A stretch of DNA of 64,000 bases from Crotophaga sulcirostris. Its lineage: Eukaryota > Chordata > Aves > Cuculiformes > Crotophagidae. Shown here piece after piece: positions 14,701 through 28,300 of this stretch. The notes under the pieces are model-generated. The model was not told the DNA's origin, did no database searches, and saw only the letters and a list, made by a program, of their open reading frames with translations. Every line of letters starts with the position of its first letter. Position 1 is the first letter of the stretch. The stretch lies in assembly GCA_013397455.1 (NCBI GenBank), contig VYZB01000024.1:1509857-1573856 (forward strand), in the 5' to 3' direction. The position numbers and the translations under genes were made by a program.

Positions 14701-17700
14701 TTCTGCAATGAGGTGTTGAGAGAAGTGTCAGCAAACGGGCAAATATGTCCCAAATGATCAAAATCTAATATTCTTGAATATGTGTGTATATATCACCAAA
14801 TGACTGGAAAAATCAGAACATAATGCACCAGTAAGGTGGCCAGATAGTATCACCATTAATATATCAAACCAAAGGCCTATATTTTGGAAGGATTTCATTC
14901 TGTGATGAACTCAATTTATGAAGTCCCTGCTGAGGCTGAGAGATGTTATCAGTGCTCAGGCTCCAGTGGCAGCGTCTTTGTCAGTGCCTATGCAGGGACC
15001 TGAACACATCACTTAGGCACAATGGGGTGGCTTAATTCTTTGCTCGTTCTTTGTGAAGTGAGCTAGTCACTCATTTCTTCCATTTCTTTCTGGATGAAAT
15101 TAGAAAAAGACTATCAGTTTTTGGGAGGGCCACATAATCTGAGATAATAGGCAGTGTTTATATTCAAAAGTCTGTATTCAAGATAAAAAGGGACAATTGT
15201 ATACAGAATGTCACACTTCTGAGAGCAACGTAATGTTTTCCTGGTGCATCTATTTCACCTTCTTTTGATAATTAGACACAGAGTACATCTGCTATAGAAA
15301 TGCTGGGTATTTTTCTGTATTGTTATTACCTACCCATCAGTTCTTCTCTTTCTTTCTGTCCTTTCCTATAACAGTTTTCAGCCTCAAATCGGATACTTTT
15401 CATAGAGACTGGTTACACTTTACATAACTCGTAAAACACATACAAGCTAATCAGGTGGTTGGAATTACAGTCTACACGAACAAATGAGGACTTACTGTAG
15501 TGCAGTGCTACACAGTATTGCTAGAGGAGTTTCAGCTTGAGAAAAGCCATTGTAAATGAATTTATGTGCCCACCCAGCTTTATTTTAATTAAAATCATCC
15601 ATGAGTTTTGGCTGTTTCTTTGACTACTAAGTACTTACAAATAAGCTTAATAGACGTGTTTGGTTTTTTCCGCAGCTGTAAAAATACATATTCTGCTACA
15701 TGATTTTTTTATCTGATTTATTTAAATAGAGTTAGGTAAAGATGCCATTTATAGGGAAGGTTAAAGGGTCAAAATCCCATTTAATTAACTTATACCCATT
15801 TGGGAAGCAGCCAAGGTAAAAGAATGCAGTGAAAGTAAGCTTTAAATAATAAGAAATCTTTGAAAAGGACCAACTAACTTTGGTGAAAGACTTTCCTGTT
15901 CTTAACCTTGTGTTGTTTAAACTATTTAAATGAGCTGTGCAAAACCTTACATTTATAATAGAGCTTCAGAAAAAAGATTAAGTATTTCTTGCAGTTACAA
16001 GAAAACTGATGCTTATAGCAGTGAAAGAAAAGCCTTTAGTCCTCCATCTTACCATGATCCCTGCCTTTGCATACCACAAAATGCACGGTATGTTGCACCT
16101 GATTTGACACCTACTATTTCTGCCACATGTATGAAGCCTCACAAGTGTATGAAACTGCTTTTATATAAGTCTTTCAAAAAACAATTAGGAGTGGGGGGAA
16201 GCCTCTGTAATATCTGAAGGAGGGCTGTTTTTCAAAGGGTGTGGATGGTGCATGGTTTCTAAAAGTTGTGTCTATGAGAAGTACCTCATGTTGGATTTCC
16301 CAAACCATGTGATTTATTTGAACATCTTAGTCATACATGTGGAAAAGTTTCTTGCCGCAGCCAGAGTGGGAACTCTGAGAAATGAAATCACTAAGCTGCT
16401 TTGTGATCTCTTTATAGACTAGATAGGATATTCTCATTGCTGTAGTGATGCTCTGTTGAGGTGCCAATTCTGGAACATTTTTTCCATTTAATGCCACAGA
16501 GATCACACTGGGGAAATATTTCTGTTTCAGTGCTCCATATGGTTTTATATGTAAAAATGGAACTAGCAGGGAAAAATGCAGCTGGCCTGAAGCTGCCTGT
16601 AACTATTCCTAATGTCATAGATTTTCAGCAAGAATCTCAAGTGGGAGTTGTATGGGTGAAAGGACTGCATAGCATTAATCAGTAAGTACCAGCAGAACCT
16701 ATTGGGAATGAGCACGGAGGCAAGCAGTATTCCATATAGACATTATTGCATTCCTGAAACTGTTTTTTTTTTCCTCCCCTGTCCCATTCTAGTCTTCAGA
16801 ATTGTTGGGCTAGCAAACAATTCAGGCCAAAAAGATCAACTCTAAAGACTTCCTGATCTCTCTGTCAGTGCCTTTGTATGTCATTCATGATGTGGGTGGA
16901 CACGTAGCTTTGGACATAATGGTATTTGGAAATGTATTCAAAAAATTTAAATATATCTATTACTTAAGCTTGCCATTTATTCAATGTACTATAATTGTGG
17001 GAAAGATCCTTCTGATTCAGCATGCGAGGTCTGCATTCTGTCTAATTTTGTGTGTGCTTAAGGATTGCAATGCTGTCCTAAAAAATGTATTTTAATTGAC
17101 ATGGCCACTTTGGCATGATGCTCAGTCTCTGAAAAGCCACAGTAGCAAATAGAATGTATAACCACACGGTGCTTAGCTGAGAGGATCTATGCTATCCAGA
17201 ACACAACTGCAATGATGTCTGTTCTGTCAAGCTAAAACAAAGGCATTCATAACTCCACATTCCAAATTAATTAAGAATTCCATGCTGGTTTGGAAACTAT
17301 TCTCCTTTTTGGAAAAAACTCTAGGAAAAATACTAACAAAAGTAAAAATACAGGTGAGAAGTGTAATTAATTTTTTTCTTAATTTGCCCATCCCTTTGCA
17401 TCTGAACATTCATTCTCTCTGCTCCAAAGAACAACTGAAAAACATAATTTAATTCAAACTGCCTGTAGGTACTTTCAGGCTACTACAGTGATTTTGGTAA
17501 TATTAAACACTCACACTTTGTTTTCTTAATATTTAGCATTTATCACTGGAGACTAAGGTAGTTTATAGTGTTATGATCCCTTGCAGAGGTATCGTTAAGT
17601 TCCAAGGAATCTTTTTTTTCTGTAAGGCAACTAGCAAAATGATCCACATCCATCTCAAGACTATCCCATAGCTACTTTGCACTGATTCCACTAGAAGCAT

Positions 17701-17840
17701 TAAATTTGTCTCAAAAGCACTTGTCTCTCAAGAAGTAACTTGGCTAATATTAACAATCACATGTATACAGAATGTCCTATTTTTAATTACCTGTGGATAC
17801 TTTAATCTTTGCATGAGGTAGTGCTTATTTTTCGGGAGGA
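11771..17840. other. Non-coding DNA, nothing recognised
   Basis: No recognisable coding frame (maximum 97 codons). It holds a T-rich tract at about 14,297-14,318 (T runs broken by G) and a tiny alternating AT run near 12,015. No RNA genes or identifiable mobile elements were seen. Confidence 0.55.
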
Positions 17841-17846
17841 GGTAAA

Positions 17847-17863
17847 TGCTAATGAGTCATCTG
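17847..17863. promoter_or_regulatory. Overlapping POU / AP-1 / E-box words
   Basis: Within 17 bases lie atgctaat (an octamer-like POU word), tgagtca (an exact AP-1 consensus) and catctg (an E-box of the CANNTG class), each overlapping the next by one or two bases. The density is suggestive of an enhancer core, but words this short occur often by chance. Activity is inference only. Confidence 0.2.
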
Positions 17864-20520
17864 GCAGGCTCTTAGTCTATCATCTCATTTTCTCCAGCAG
17901 ACTTTCCTTTGGGCATAAAAACCATGACAGGGGAAAACAGGAATAAATTTCCAGATAAGTTTTCTGAATCTATTTAACTGTTGTTATGTTAAATGGGGGC
18001 GAGAGAAGGGACATGGTCAGTCACATCATCTCATTTGGCTTTTGAGATGGTCAGCTAAAAATATGACTTGAAGTTTCCCTAACTGTTAAACATCTCATTG
18101 ATATGTTGGCAGGCCAACATATTTATATTGCTAAAAAATGAAAACCAACCAAAAAAATCCAAGAAACTTTCAGTCAGAGGCATGGGCTCTCAGCCATCTC
18201 TTGTTTGCTGCTCCCTTGAAACATGTACAGGAGATTATCCTTATTAGGCAATCTTACGGGTATTCCCAGATCTTTTGAGTATGGTTTTCTTCCTTTTTAA
18301 TTAGTGGGTTATTATGCAACAACTTCTATCTGCTCCCCTAAGTGGCCAGCTAAGGCAGATTTCAATGTGTTTCTGGATACCTGAAAATAATTAGCCATTT
18401 GTGAGTTGGGAAGTGGCTGCAGACTTTAGAAAGTGAAGCTTTGTTATGAGTAATGCACTGGAGAACTGCTGTCGATGAAAAACAAGGTTGTAATTCCATG
18501 ATTTTGTCTTTGCAGGCAAAAACTGTGATAAATTTCTGCCTAGCTCTATCCAGGCAGTTCTTTCTTGCTCCATCGCCAGTTTCCTACCCCTTTAGTTCTG
18601 CTGGTGCGACTATTTTTAATTTTGATATAAACTGGATCACTGAGAGGATCTATGTTAAAAATAATCTCACTTCTGATAGTTTAAGTGGTCCAGAGTGTAG
18701 GGAATCGCATGAACAGTTTTGTCAGGCTAAGTGACAGGAGCACAAGTTGCAGGGCAGGAATAAGGAGTAAGGTTTGTGGGCAGTGGGGATTCCTTAAGCT
18801 AGCTCTGCCACAAAGATGAGACATGGTGGAAGGGTACCACAGCTCAGCTCACTTGCAGCAGTCCCTTGCTGTTTGGTGTAGCAAGGGAGAGCAATGAGGA
18901 ATCTTTTTCCAGCTCTTCCTGGCATTCCCTTTCAGAGAGGAGTTCAAACCAATAATAAAACTGGTAACCAGAGTATTAATGACTGCATAGTATCTCCCAA
19001 CAGGTATTTCTTTTTCTGAGTTCTATGCAACCATAACTGATAGGCTCTTTCTCCCGTCTTTCAGATGTTTTAATTAAGCTACATATAAATTTTGTTCAGG
19101 CACAGCATTTACTTATCTATTTCAGAATAGAGAGCTGTTGCTACAGCTGTGATAAGGATCCCATTGTGTCAAACACTAGCAAAAATTGTAGGTTTAGGTT
19201 CTCTCATTATAGATCCGGGGAGACAGCGTTTCTCCAGTTCAGTAAGTGCCTCTTTGGCAGGCTTTTTTGCACGTTATCAGGGTGAGAAACATAGCAATTC
19301 AGACACATCACATTAATCAGAAAAAAAAGGAATAAAAAATAAATAAAAAACCAGAAAGGGGAGAGCTTGTTTGCTTTTCTTGCATATTGGAATCTAGAAA
19401 ATCTTTGAGTTACACCCTTCAGTTGTTCTGCTGATAAAATCATGAGTGAAAATCTATGCCTTTATAGGGATTCAATTTCAGAGGAGACAAATCTTTGAGC
19501 CATTAAAAATATAAATAACATACTAAATTCTGAAGCCTTTGGAAAAGGAAAAACAAACCAAGAGTGTGTAAGAATTTGTAAGGATTTGGCTGTTTGTCAG
19601 GTTTGAGAAGTATGTTCTTGCAAACAAATAGCACTGATATTTTTCTGGTCTTGATGCGTACCAAAATTCTCAGCTTGCTTTTTTGTATTTAATAAGGTTT
19701 CTATGGCTTTGCTTGCAAACTGTATTGAGCTCAATAACACTGCTATTTTTGTAGTATCTTCATCTGAAGCATTAGTTTTCCCAGAGCTCGTTTACAGAGG
19801 GCTGTGCTTTATTCTCAAAAACTAGAAGACATGTAGTAGATTCAATCCTGGCCATTTTTCATGTGAAGCCTTATTCAAATGGTAATTGTAAAAGGCTTTG
19901 TGGACTTTGTTCTCAACTCAAAGAAAAAACTTCAGCTGTGGGCAGCTAGGGTAGGAAAGAATTTTTGCTGAAAGACTCAGAGAAAACTAATTTGGAAGTT
20001 ACCACAGCCACTCAAAAGTTAAAGGTATACTTGCAAATCAACTGTGAAACCAATCATCTTATCAAATATCATTGGAAGTGACTATTGTGAATAAAATATA
20101 TTACAGTGAGGATCAGGACTTGCATTCCTTTTTTTCCTATCAAGACACACTAGGAAGGAATTCATTATAATATTTTGAAGAGATCTGTGTGCAAACTATG
20201 CACGGTTGGTTTGCAATTATTGGTGCGCATATATGCCACTTAGCAACTGGTGTATAACTTAAGAGTAAGTCTTGGCTCTTCAGAATCAGCCTCCCACACT
20301 GGAGTGATGGATGGCTGTTTATTAAGTGCTAGGTGATGTAGGACTTTCATTTTGGACTCCTATTGTACATAAAGGTACAATTTGGAAAACTGACAGTCCA
20401 AGTAAGGATTTCAACATCTTCCAAAGTTTGAAGCTCTTCCAATATTGCATTTTTGTTATATTTAGCTGTATTTATGTAATTTAAACTATTAGTGGCTCCA
20501 ACTAAAATTGGGCACTCAGT
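17864..20520. other. Non-coding DNA, nothing else recognised
   Basis: Apart from the 22-bp palindrome at 18,101-18,122, no gene, RNA or mobile element was recognised. The longest open frame is 93 codons and matches nothing I know. Confidence 0.55.
18101..18122. repeat. 22-bp palindrome, 10-bp arms
   Basis: The arm atatgttggc is followed by the 2-base spacer ag and then its exact reverse complement gccaacatat. The arms match at 10 of 10 positions. The TTGGC/GCCAA halves recall an NF1 site, but NF1 needs a 5-base spacer and this has 2. The loop is too short for a tight hairpin, so a dimer-binding site or a cruciform is more likely than an RNA structure. Confidence 0.7.
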
Positions 20521-20690
20521 CTGGGAGACACTCTAAACCCAGAGGCTGGGATGTAAAACAGAACCCCTGTTACAAAACAGAGGTTGCAGGGGGATAAAGT
20601 GACTTGCCTACGGTCACATCCTGTAGCAAAGCCAAAATCTTTGTTTCTGCTTTCCAGCCTCATACCCACTGTGCCACAGACCTCTCACCT
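20521..20690 (-). mobile_element. MIR/L3-type ancient retroposon relic
   Basis: The + strand shows ggataaagtgacttgccta, then ggtcacatcctgtagcaaag, then tttccagcctcatacccact and gtgccacagacctc. In order this matches the reverse complement of the MIR/L3 3' region: the 'gttaagtgacttgcccaaggtcacac' block, the 'gtggcagagc' block, then the 'ctgactcccagcccagtgctctaaccactagacca' block. It is the best-preserved repeat in the window, and the full stretch is readable despite heavy substitution. MIR proper and the L3/CR1-like elements of reptiles share this block, so the exact family is left open. Confidence 0.72.
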
Positions 20691-22175
20691 TTAAAAGCTT
20701 ATGTCACTTATTTAGTGTATGTATACTCATAGAATCGTTCAGTTTATAATTGTGTTACTATTGTGTTTTTGTTTTCTGACTCGTTTACAGGCCTTGTCTA
20801 GCACTCACTTCTTTCAGGGTCATCCCCTCACACCCACCCTGAAACTGCAGTGGCATCCCATACGCAAATCCCTTTTATTTGGAGTTGCTGTGCTCTGCTG
20901 AGAGGCAAAGTCCGTCTGTGAAAAAAATCTTTGTGGGAAAAGGAATTCTGAAAACAGGAACAGGTCTATATATAATATGTATTATGATGATTCATTTCTT
21001 AGAACTGTGGAGAAGAATATGCAGTAATATTCTCCCCTGAAGAAAGAGTCTGGGACATCAGTGTGGATAAAGATACCAGTGCAGTAACTATGACACAGCA
21101 GAAAAGAGCAGGAAAAATTCATCACTAAATGCTTGGTTACTTATTTGTTAAATGTGGTTTACTTTTAATGACTGATAGTATTTGTTATTCTAATACATAA
21201 GTATCCCATACAGTACTGCATCTGTAAAAGACTAACAGCCAACAATTGTGAAGATAATTCAGAGATTACATATTACTAAAGAAATGTAAGACAAATTGGA
21301 AATGATGTGGCCTGTATGAGGGGAGGAAGGTGAGGATGTTCTCTCTTTGTCTCATTCTAAGAAAAAGATTGGAAGTCACATCCAGAGGACACTCAGCAAA
21401 GAAGGTTATATGTTTTGACCACACAGGTAACTTGTGTGTATTTAGCTAAGGCTTCTTTAATTCTTTATTTATGGTGGTGCAGAATCCTGAGGTGACATTG
21501 TAAACTGACAATGTCAGGATGGACTTCGGCACAAGTTGAAATTAAATTGCAGTAATTCAGCTTCATTCAAATCCTGAAAGTTGCTGTATAGACACATCAC
21601 AGGGAAGATTCTTTTTTTCAGTGCAGTTTTAGAAGTAATGCAGATCTACCATTTTCCTGTGTGTTACAAGGTATTTAAGTTCAAGAATCACATACCAGCC
21701 TATAGCAGAAAATATTTTCTTCAAACCCTTCTCAGTTTGTAAAAAAAAAAAAATCATATTTTTTCTAGTGTCAGGGGTTTTTTTCAAATAAATTTTTAAT
21801 GACAGTTTTACGTTTTTGCCTCTCCTGTGTATTTTGTGGCATGGATAACTAGATAAAACTAAAGCCCAGCAGAAAGTAATGTTAGTAATCTTATACTTAG
21901 CCTTAGTGAACACTATTCCTTGGGAAACTGCAAACAAGGTATAGTCCATTGAAGAAAACTTTCAACCAAGCTAGGCTGTATATTGAAACAATCTTTGAAT
22001 TAACACCTCTGAAGATACACAGAACAACTTTATTGGCAGCAGCAGTCTAGTGAGCCTTGTCCATGGGGTAATTCAGAGCCTGAGCTAACACTGCTGCACA
22101 TCATTTATTTTTCATATATTAGAACAATTGCATTTCTTTTAAATGTCACAGAAATAAAACTCCCCTGCAAAAGAG
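20691..22175. other. Non-coding DNA with one small hairpin
   Basis: An inverted repeat at 21,493-21,516 has exact 8-base arms tgacattg and caatgtca around an 8-base loop. The flanks atcctga and tcaggat pair again outside a short bulge. A 13-base A run lies near 21,740. No gene or mobile element was recognised. Confidence 0.5.
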
Positions 22176-22235
22176 AGCACTCCATACAGTTTGCTGTACT
22201 CTATACAGAGCACTCTATACAGTTTCTATACAGTG
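22176..22235. repeat. Decayed 33-bp direct repeat
   Basis: The 17-mer agcactccatacagttt (22,176-22,192) recurs as agcactctatacagttt (22,209-22,225), one mismatch, exactly 33 bases later. Extra partial copies of ctatacag lie between and after. This is a local slippage or unequal-exchange product of small size. Confidence 0.75.
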
Positions 22236-25200
22236 TGGCAATTCCATGTTTTAAAGAATATGTTTATAGAAATATCTTTGTGTACCCATGCTTTCCACAC
22301 ACATTCAGACTCACATACACATTTCTTGTATGTTTGCATTTGTGCACATATATTATAGACAGATATAAAGTAAGACATATAGGCACGTTTATATGTATAT
22401 ATACTTGAAGGGAAAAAGAATTTATGGGAGGCTGGCCAGATTTAATTTGTCTGCTTGTATTTAGCACTTAAGGGCTTATATTCTCAGTTTGCTAAAAAGA
22501 GTGAAGAAGTACTCCTTGCTTATGCCTCAAATCAGAAATGCATGAAGTGCAGCTGCAGAGATAATACATTCTCCCCAAAGGCTTTGGCTGAGCAAATTAG
22601 GTGTCAATGGGGTGCCTGCGCAGGCAGTACTCTCTCTAATTAGTCTCTTGAGCCTAGTTGGTGGTGGGTATAAGATGATCTAATCAATTGGTCTGTGTCT
22701 GATGGTACGTGGAAAAATCCTGGCAGGCAGAGCTGTCTCCCACAGGTCACTCACCTGCACAGCGGGAACACTCATTTTCATTTTTCATCTCTTCCATCAC
22801 ATGATGCTGACAGTTGGTTTTAAGAAAATTGAATCCAAAAAATATCTAGTTCATAGGGCACGTAGGTCAAATAAAGTTGCATTATGGGTATTGGTGATCC
22901 AATTAATTAATATTTATAGCAACGAGTTGCATGTAGATACTATCTGAGTGCAAGCAGTATTGATAATGTTTGGTTGGCTTTTTAAAATGACTTCTCTAAC
23001 AAAGATAGGAATAAAAGGTGTGGGGGAAAGTCACCTGTTAATAGTATACTTATTTTTAGAGAGGATGAACAGTATATATGATGTGTGCATATGTGGTGGA
23101 GGGAGAAGCAGAAAGAATATACTGTTGATGATCTTAAATACCCCCACGTTTCAGCCCATAGAGAATACAGTATCTCCAGCTTCCAACTCACATTTTTATT
23201 TTAAATCTTGTGTTGTAGAATGAATACTCTTATAATAATGCTAAATCAGCTGCAACATAAATAGACCTGCACTCTGAGTGTGCTTTGAATGCTAAGAACT
23301 CTGCAGGAGCACAGCTCCACCCTATGTGATAATTTATACAAAAATTAAAAACACCTAGAGAAGGATGCTGATGCTGCCAAAAGGAGCATGTGTTGAATTG
23401 GTGATTTGCATTTCTACAGGAATTTTTACATTCTTTAACTAATTAAGTAAGAAAAATATTTGGGATTCAGTCACCCTCCTCGGCCTCATGTATTGAGAGG
23501 ATGATTAATGTTTAAATTACAAGCTTTAGTCCCTTCCTAGAACTGCTGTTGCATCAGCAGCTACTGTATTCTCAAGTTGACGTCTGCCATTTTTAAGGTG
23601 GGTGAACACCTTATTTTATCCTGTTTGGGATCTGGGACAAACAGGATGTATGGAACAGATGATTTCTCTAGATAACAAGCATTCAATTGAGTTACCTGAT
23701 TCAGGTCACTTGATATTTCAAGTACATCTTTAATTTGCTGGTAAACTTCTGTTGAGTTTAGTAGAGATGTCATGAAAACCACAAGTACCTGGACCTGTGG
23801 TGAAAAAATACAAGTTAATTTTTAAGGCAGTCTGTTACATTTCAGTTTTTGTTGTTGGGGGGTTTTTTGTTGTTTTGTTTTTTTTTTTTTTAAAAAGAGA
23901 GATCTGAAAGAACCCTATTTTGCTTTTGGGAAATCACAAGTTGTAAATATTCCATTTAACAATTTACGCTTTTATAAGCAAAGCTGTGACCAGAGGCCAT
24001 AAACACAATCTGCCAAGTCACCAGGCAAAACTTTGATTTGTATGATCAGGAAAATGTAGTAAATTCTAGGCAAGGATATTTCTAAAATATATCTTAAAAA
24101 ATGCAAACGTGGAATACTAAGCCATCTGGGAACTGAACAGCAGCACTGGGTGAAGGGCCCTGTCTCAGTTCTTGGTTGTGTGAACAACTGATCAGGAGCC
24201 CCACTGAAGAAATAATGCTTTTTTAAAAAAAGATTGGTTCACAGCAATCTAAAATTTTGTGTTTCATTGTGGATTTTCAACAAATAGACACTCTCTTCTT
24301 CCTCCCATTTAGAGGAGGTGTCTGTTTGATACAAGTCTTATCTTAAACAAAACCAAAGTGAAGAGAAGGAGGTCTCCTATACCACAGCGCTGTGATTACA
24401 GCGCTCCTCTGAGAAGTGAAATGTCCATGTTCAGTCTCTTCCTCTCCCTCTGTTCCCCATTGCCCAGGAAAAGGCTGGCACTCCAAGAGCGCACTCCAAG
24501 GCCAAGGGAAGGGATTTCACCCGTTGACTCTACTTTCAGTGAAGAATAAACATTCAGTGAATTAGGGATTCAGATGCAAATGTTATATATTCCTAGTGTA
24601 TATACTCCTAACCAAAGATCACATAAGGATTTTATACACAGTGGAATTACCTCAGCAGACAAGGATTCAGCCTCAGAACAACCTGGCTCTTAGGGTGCTG
24701 GTGCAAGCAGCAGGTCTGTGATGCAGGCTGGCTTCCTGAAGCAGGCAGGCAATGCCTTTCAACGCATCTTCAGAGAGACTGTAACCACCAGCCATTCCTT
24801 GGTTCCAGTTGAACTCTCTTCTAGTTTGTCCCAGCCAGAACCATTGGGGAAATGTGGCATCAAATCATCTTCTTTTCCAGTACTGTTTGATTTAGTCTTA
24901 ATCTTTAGCCTATGCAGAAGCTGGGAGGTGGCGTTGCCCACCACACTGTTACACAGGTTCTTGGTTTCACAGGAAACCAGTTACCCCAGTTGCAGCACTA
25001 GCATAGGAGGACCCAGCAAAGCTGGAACTAGTGGAGTTGCGATCATAAAACTACCCGTTGCCTTATACTGAGCAAGAGCAGGAAAACAAATGGGGTTCAG
25101 CAAAAAACTTTGCAATCTCCTGTGCACATTTATGGAACTTCTGCTACCCTTGCTTAGTCTTCTGTATTTTGCCCTTGATCTGTATTGGAGCCGGCAGTGG

Positions 25201-25286
25201 TTGCCAGTATGCAAGGGATTTTGTCCCCTGTTTTAAATGGTAGCAGCTGTCAGTTTGTTAATTTCTAAGAAAGCTTTTACTGTTCT
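22236..25286. other. Non-coding DNA, nothing recognised
   Basis: It contains a T/G-rich tract at about 23,850-23,895 ending in a long T run. From about 24.7 kb the GC content rises and open frames up to 117 codons appear on the + strand, but neighbouring frames compete and none resembles a protein I recognise. Confidence 0.5.
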
Positions 25287-25354
25287 AGGGCTTGATTCTG
25301 GAAGTCTTAAGCTTCTGATGAAGGTGTTCCCCATGTCACAGGCTCAGGCCCTGC
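25287..25354. mobile_element. Possible small sauropsid repeat copy
   Basis: The segment starts agggcttgattctgg and ends ggctcaggccct. The two ends are roughly inverted (agggcytga against the reverse complement of tcaggccct), as in the dispersed repeats at 8.6 and 58.6 kb, which carry 'ggatcagggcc'-type termini. The interior is not recognisable, so the call is weak. Confidence 0.28.
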
Positions 25355-28300
25355 CCTGGAGGACATCAGCTTTGGCTACAGAGCCAAAGTTGAAGCCAGA
25401 AAATACAGTATTGCCACTGGGAAATAGTAGCACAACCTGGGGACTAGTGTGCTGCTCACCTCCTTTAGAAATTGTCCTGAGGTCCACTGATAGAAAGGAA
25501 AAGTTCTGTGTAAATAATGTAATTACAGTTATTCTCAAATCTGAGAAATTTAGTAACTCCTCGAAAAGCCTTCATCCAGAGGCTTTTTTATCCAGATCAT
25601 TTTGTTACTCCTCCTAGATGTTCCTAGCAGCATCTTATGCCAGTCTCTGGAACTCCAATAATTTGGGCTTAGCCTGAAATCAGGCCAGCTGTTCTGGATC
25701 TGGGCAGAGGTGGCTTCCAAACTGCAAGCCCACACTCCACAGTGGTAGTGTAGGTAGCAGGGCTGAGGGCGGGGAGGGGGAAAAGTGGGATTATCATGTG
25801 ACATTCCTCACAAACTTCAGAGACATTTGGGAAACAACCCAAGCAGGACTCAAGAGGTGGCAGACTGAGCTCCAAGATGGCCCAAGATGCTGCCACGCAT
25901 CATTAAGAACAGCTTTTGTTAAGCCAGTTCAGATATTCTGGTGCTTAAAGGGCTGAAGAAGTGCTCTTAAAAACCACGACAGGAGCCCTGGAAATTACGG
26001 AAGTTAGATGTTGTTTAGAGATGAGGCTGTTCTAATGAAAGCCACAATTAAAGTCTTATGCTTGAAACTGCAGTTCAAAACTGTTGCCTTGTTTTTCTTC
26101 TGCTTTTGAAATGAGGGCTAGACTAGATTTGCTGGCACCTGCACCTAGTTTGATTTAAATAGTTTTAGGACATGCTAAAACAAACCAGTTCCATGCACAA
26201 TGAATATTTCAGTGTTCTTTTTCTTAAGTGCTGAAATTCATCCATATCTGACTGTTTTTCTGCAACTGCATTTTAAAAATGTAGCAGGTTTGTAGTTAAC
26301 CATCCTTGGTCTTGAAAAGCCTTGTAAAACAAATATCTTTTGAACTTTAGAAAACTACAGAATTTCTCACTATATTACTTGGCATAGGACTCTACTTGGA
26401 CATTTCTTAAGAGTTAAATATGTTAACTATAAAATCCTTCTGATGGTTCCAGTCCATTTAGCCTTCATTTAGCCTTCACCTGGCTCTTCTTATAGTTGTC
26501 GGATAGTTTGTTTTAAAGTAATGCTTCCCGCGTTCTCAGGCTGCTTCCTTTTTTGTATAAATCTCAAAAACATCATGGTACCTTCTTGCAAGTCCAATCA
26601 CTACTTTGAGCCTATATGAACAGGAATCATCAGCAGAGTGAAAAGACAACGTAAATGAAGTTATTGATATAGTGCTTAATTGTGGTATCTGGGAGGTTTT
26701 AGTTATCCGCCTATTAACAGAAAAACACTGAAGTAAAGGTGAATATGTTTAAACGCAGCACACCAAGGAGCTCCATAACCTGGTTGTGTTTGCAGAAGTG
26801 CTCATGATGTGCCCCAAGGTACCTGAAATAACACTTGGGAAGCAAATCTGAGGAGACCTTTTCATAAACTAGTTGCAAGCCTTGGTGTGAAGGTGATCAC
26901 TGGGGACTCCATGAGAAACAGGCAAAAAGAACTTGTTGACTCCCGAAACTGTGCCAGCAATTAGCAACCTTCCTTAGCATTCATGGGGTGTGACCACCTT
27001 TATAAAACTCAGCTGCCTATTTAGGGCTGCCTATAATTTCCACGGAGAATGTGAGTGCTGATAGCACCTCTGAAGATTAGCACTTGAGGCAGAGATACAT
27101 GAATGTGGATTAATATATCTCAGTTAGGCAACCACCCTGGAAACATTGGTTGTTTTTAGTTAATTTTCTTGAGATACCAGCTCCAAAAGTGCTTTGGAAG
27201 ACTCTCCTGTGCTCTGAGCTGGTGTCTTCACAACCAGCTTTGGACTAATCTGTGTTTTACCAAGTTAAAAGTCATTAAAAAATTTATTCGTGAGGCTTAT
27301 TATAATGTATATTGTTTCTTTACAGGATTCAATTTACCAGTTTGGAGGAGGGAAACAAAAACCTAATGAGGAGGCCGACACCAGGAAGGAACCATGGCCT
27401 GTTTCCTTTCTTTCTCTATGCTGGATTTCATTGAAAAGAAAATTGAAGCTGGCAAGACCCTGTTTTTTTTCCCTTCAATTTATTTAAAACCTTGCACGCA
27501 TTTGGATACCTTGTGATTTCAGAGAACTATGTGAAGATTAAGCTTTTGCTTACTGATACATGGCATGTACTCATTCAGTCTTTTGTGTTTGATTTTGTTT
27601 GATTTTCCACTGCAGTGCTGCATCTTTGTAAGGATTTTTATGCTTTCACCAGCAATGTCTTAAATACATTAAGACAACACATTTGGTGTTCACACTTCTT
27701 CAGTAACGACTGTACAAAAAAAACCCCAATGGTGGCATAAAGGACTGTGTGTTTTCTTTGAGAGCTGTGCATATTTTGCAACCAATGGGAGGACTAATTC
27801 AGCTAGAGCAAGCCCAGCTTGTCTGTTTGGCTGACAATTACAGCACCTTGACCTATTCCTGAAGTGTTGTTGGGTTATTTCTTTTTTCATTATCTCCTCA
27901 GACCGTTCATATCCATTTTAAAAACATGGCAATAATTGCATGTTTACTTCAGTACTCGAATTTGGTTACTCTGCTTAGGCGATGTAGCATGCAAGTTTTC
28001 AAAATAGGCCTGTGAGAAAGACAAAGCAAAAATTATGAGATGTACGCAGCTGACAGATGTACAATGAATTCTTTATGGTTTTCTTCCCTTTATGAATATT
28101 TCTTTCTTTTATGGGTCTTGGCTAACATCTCTATGTTTTTCCTCACACTGTTTACCTTGTGGAATGTTTTCTTGAGAACAGAGATGATGAAACGGTTCTG
28201 TTTAATTCAAGGCAGATACTAAGATACAGAAAAACTTTTGTTGAACAAGCCATTAAATCTTGCTCTGTTACTTTGCTGCTTACAAAGCAAAGTGGAGCAT

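Noticed and set aside
20727..20745. tcatagaatcgttcag, resembling the 3' tail of avian CR1
   Set aside because: The sequence on either side bears no resemblance to CR1, and a single tail word is not evidence of an element.
24718..25617. Three + strand open frames of 117, 61 and 126 codons almost end to end
   Set aside because: They are in two different frames, are matched by open frames on the other strand, resemble no protein, and part of the second long one overlaps a probable repeat at 25.3 kb.
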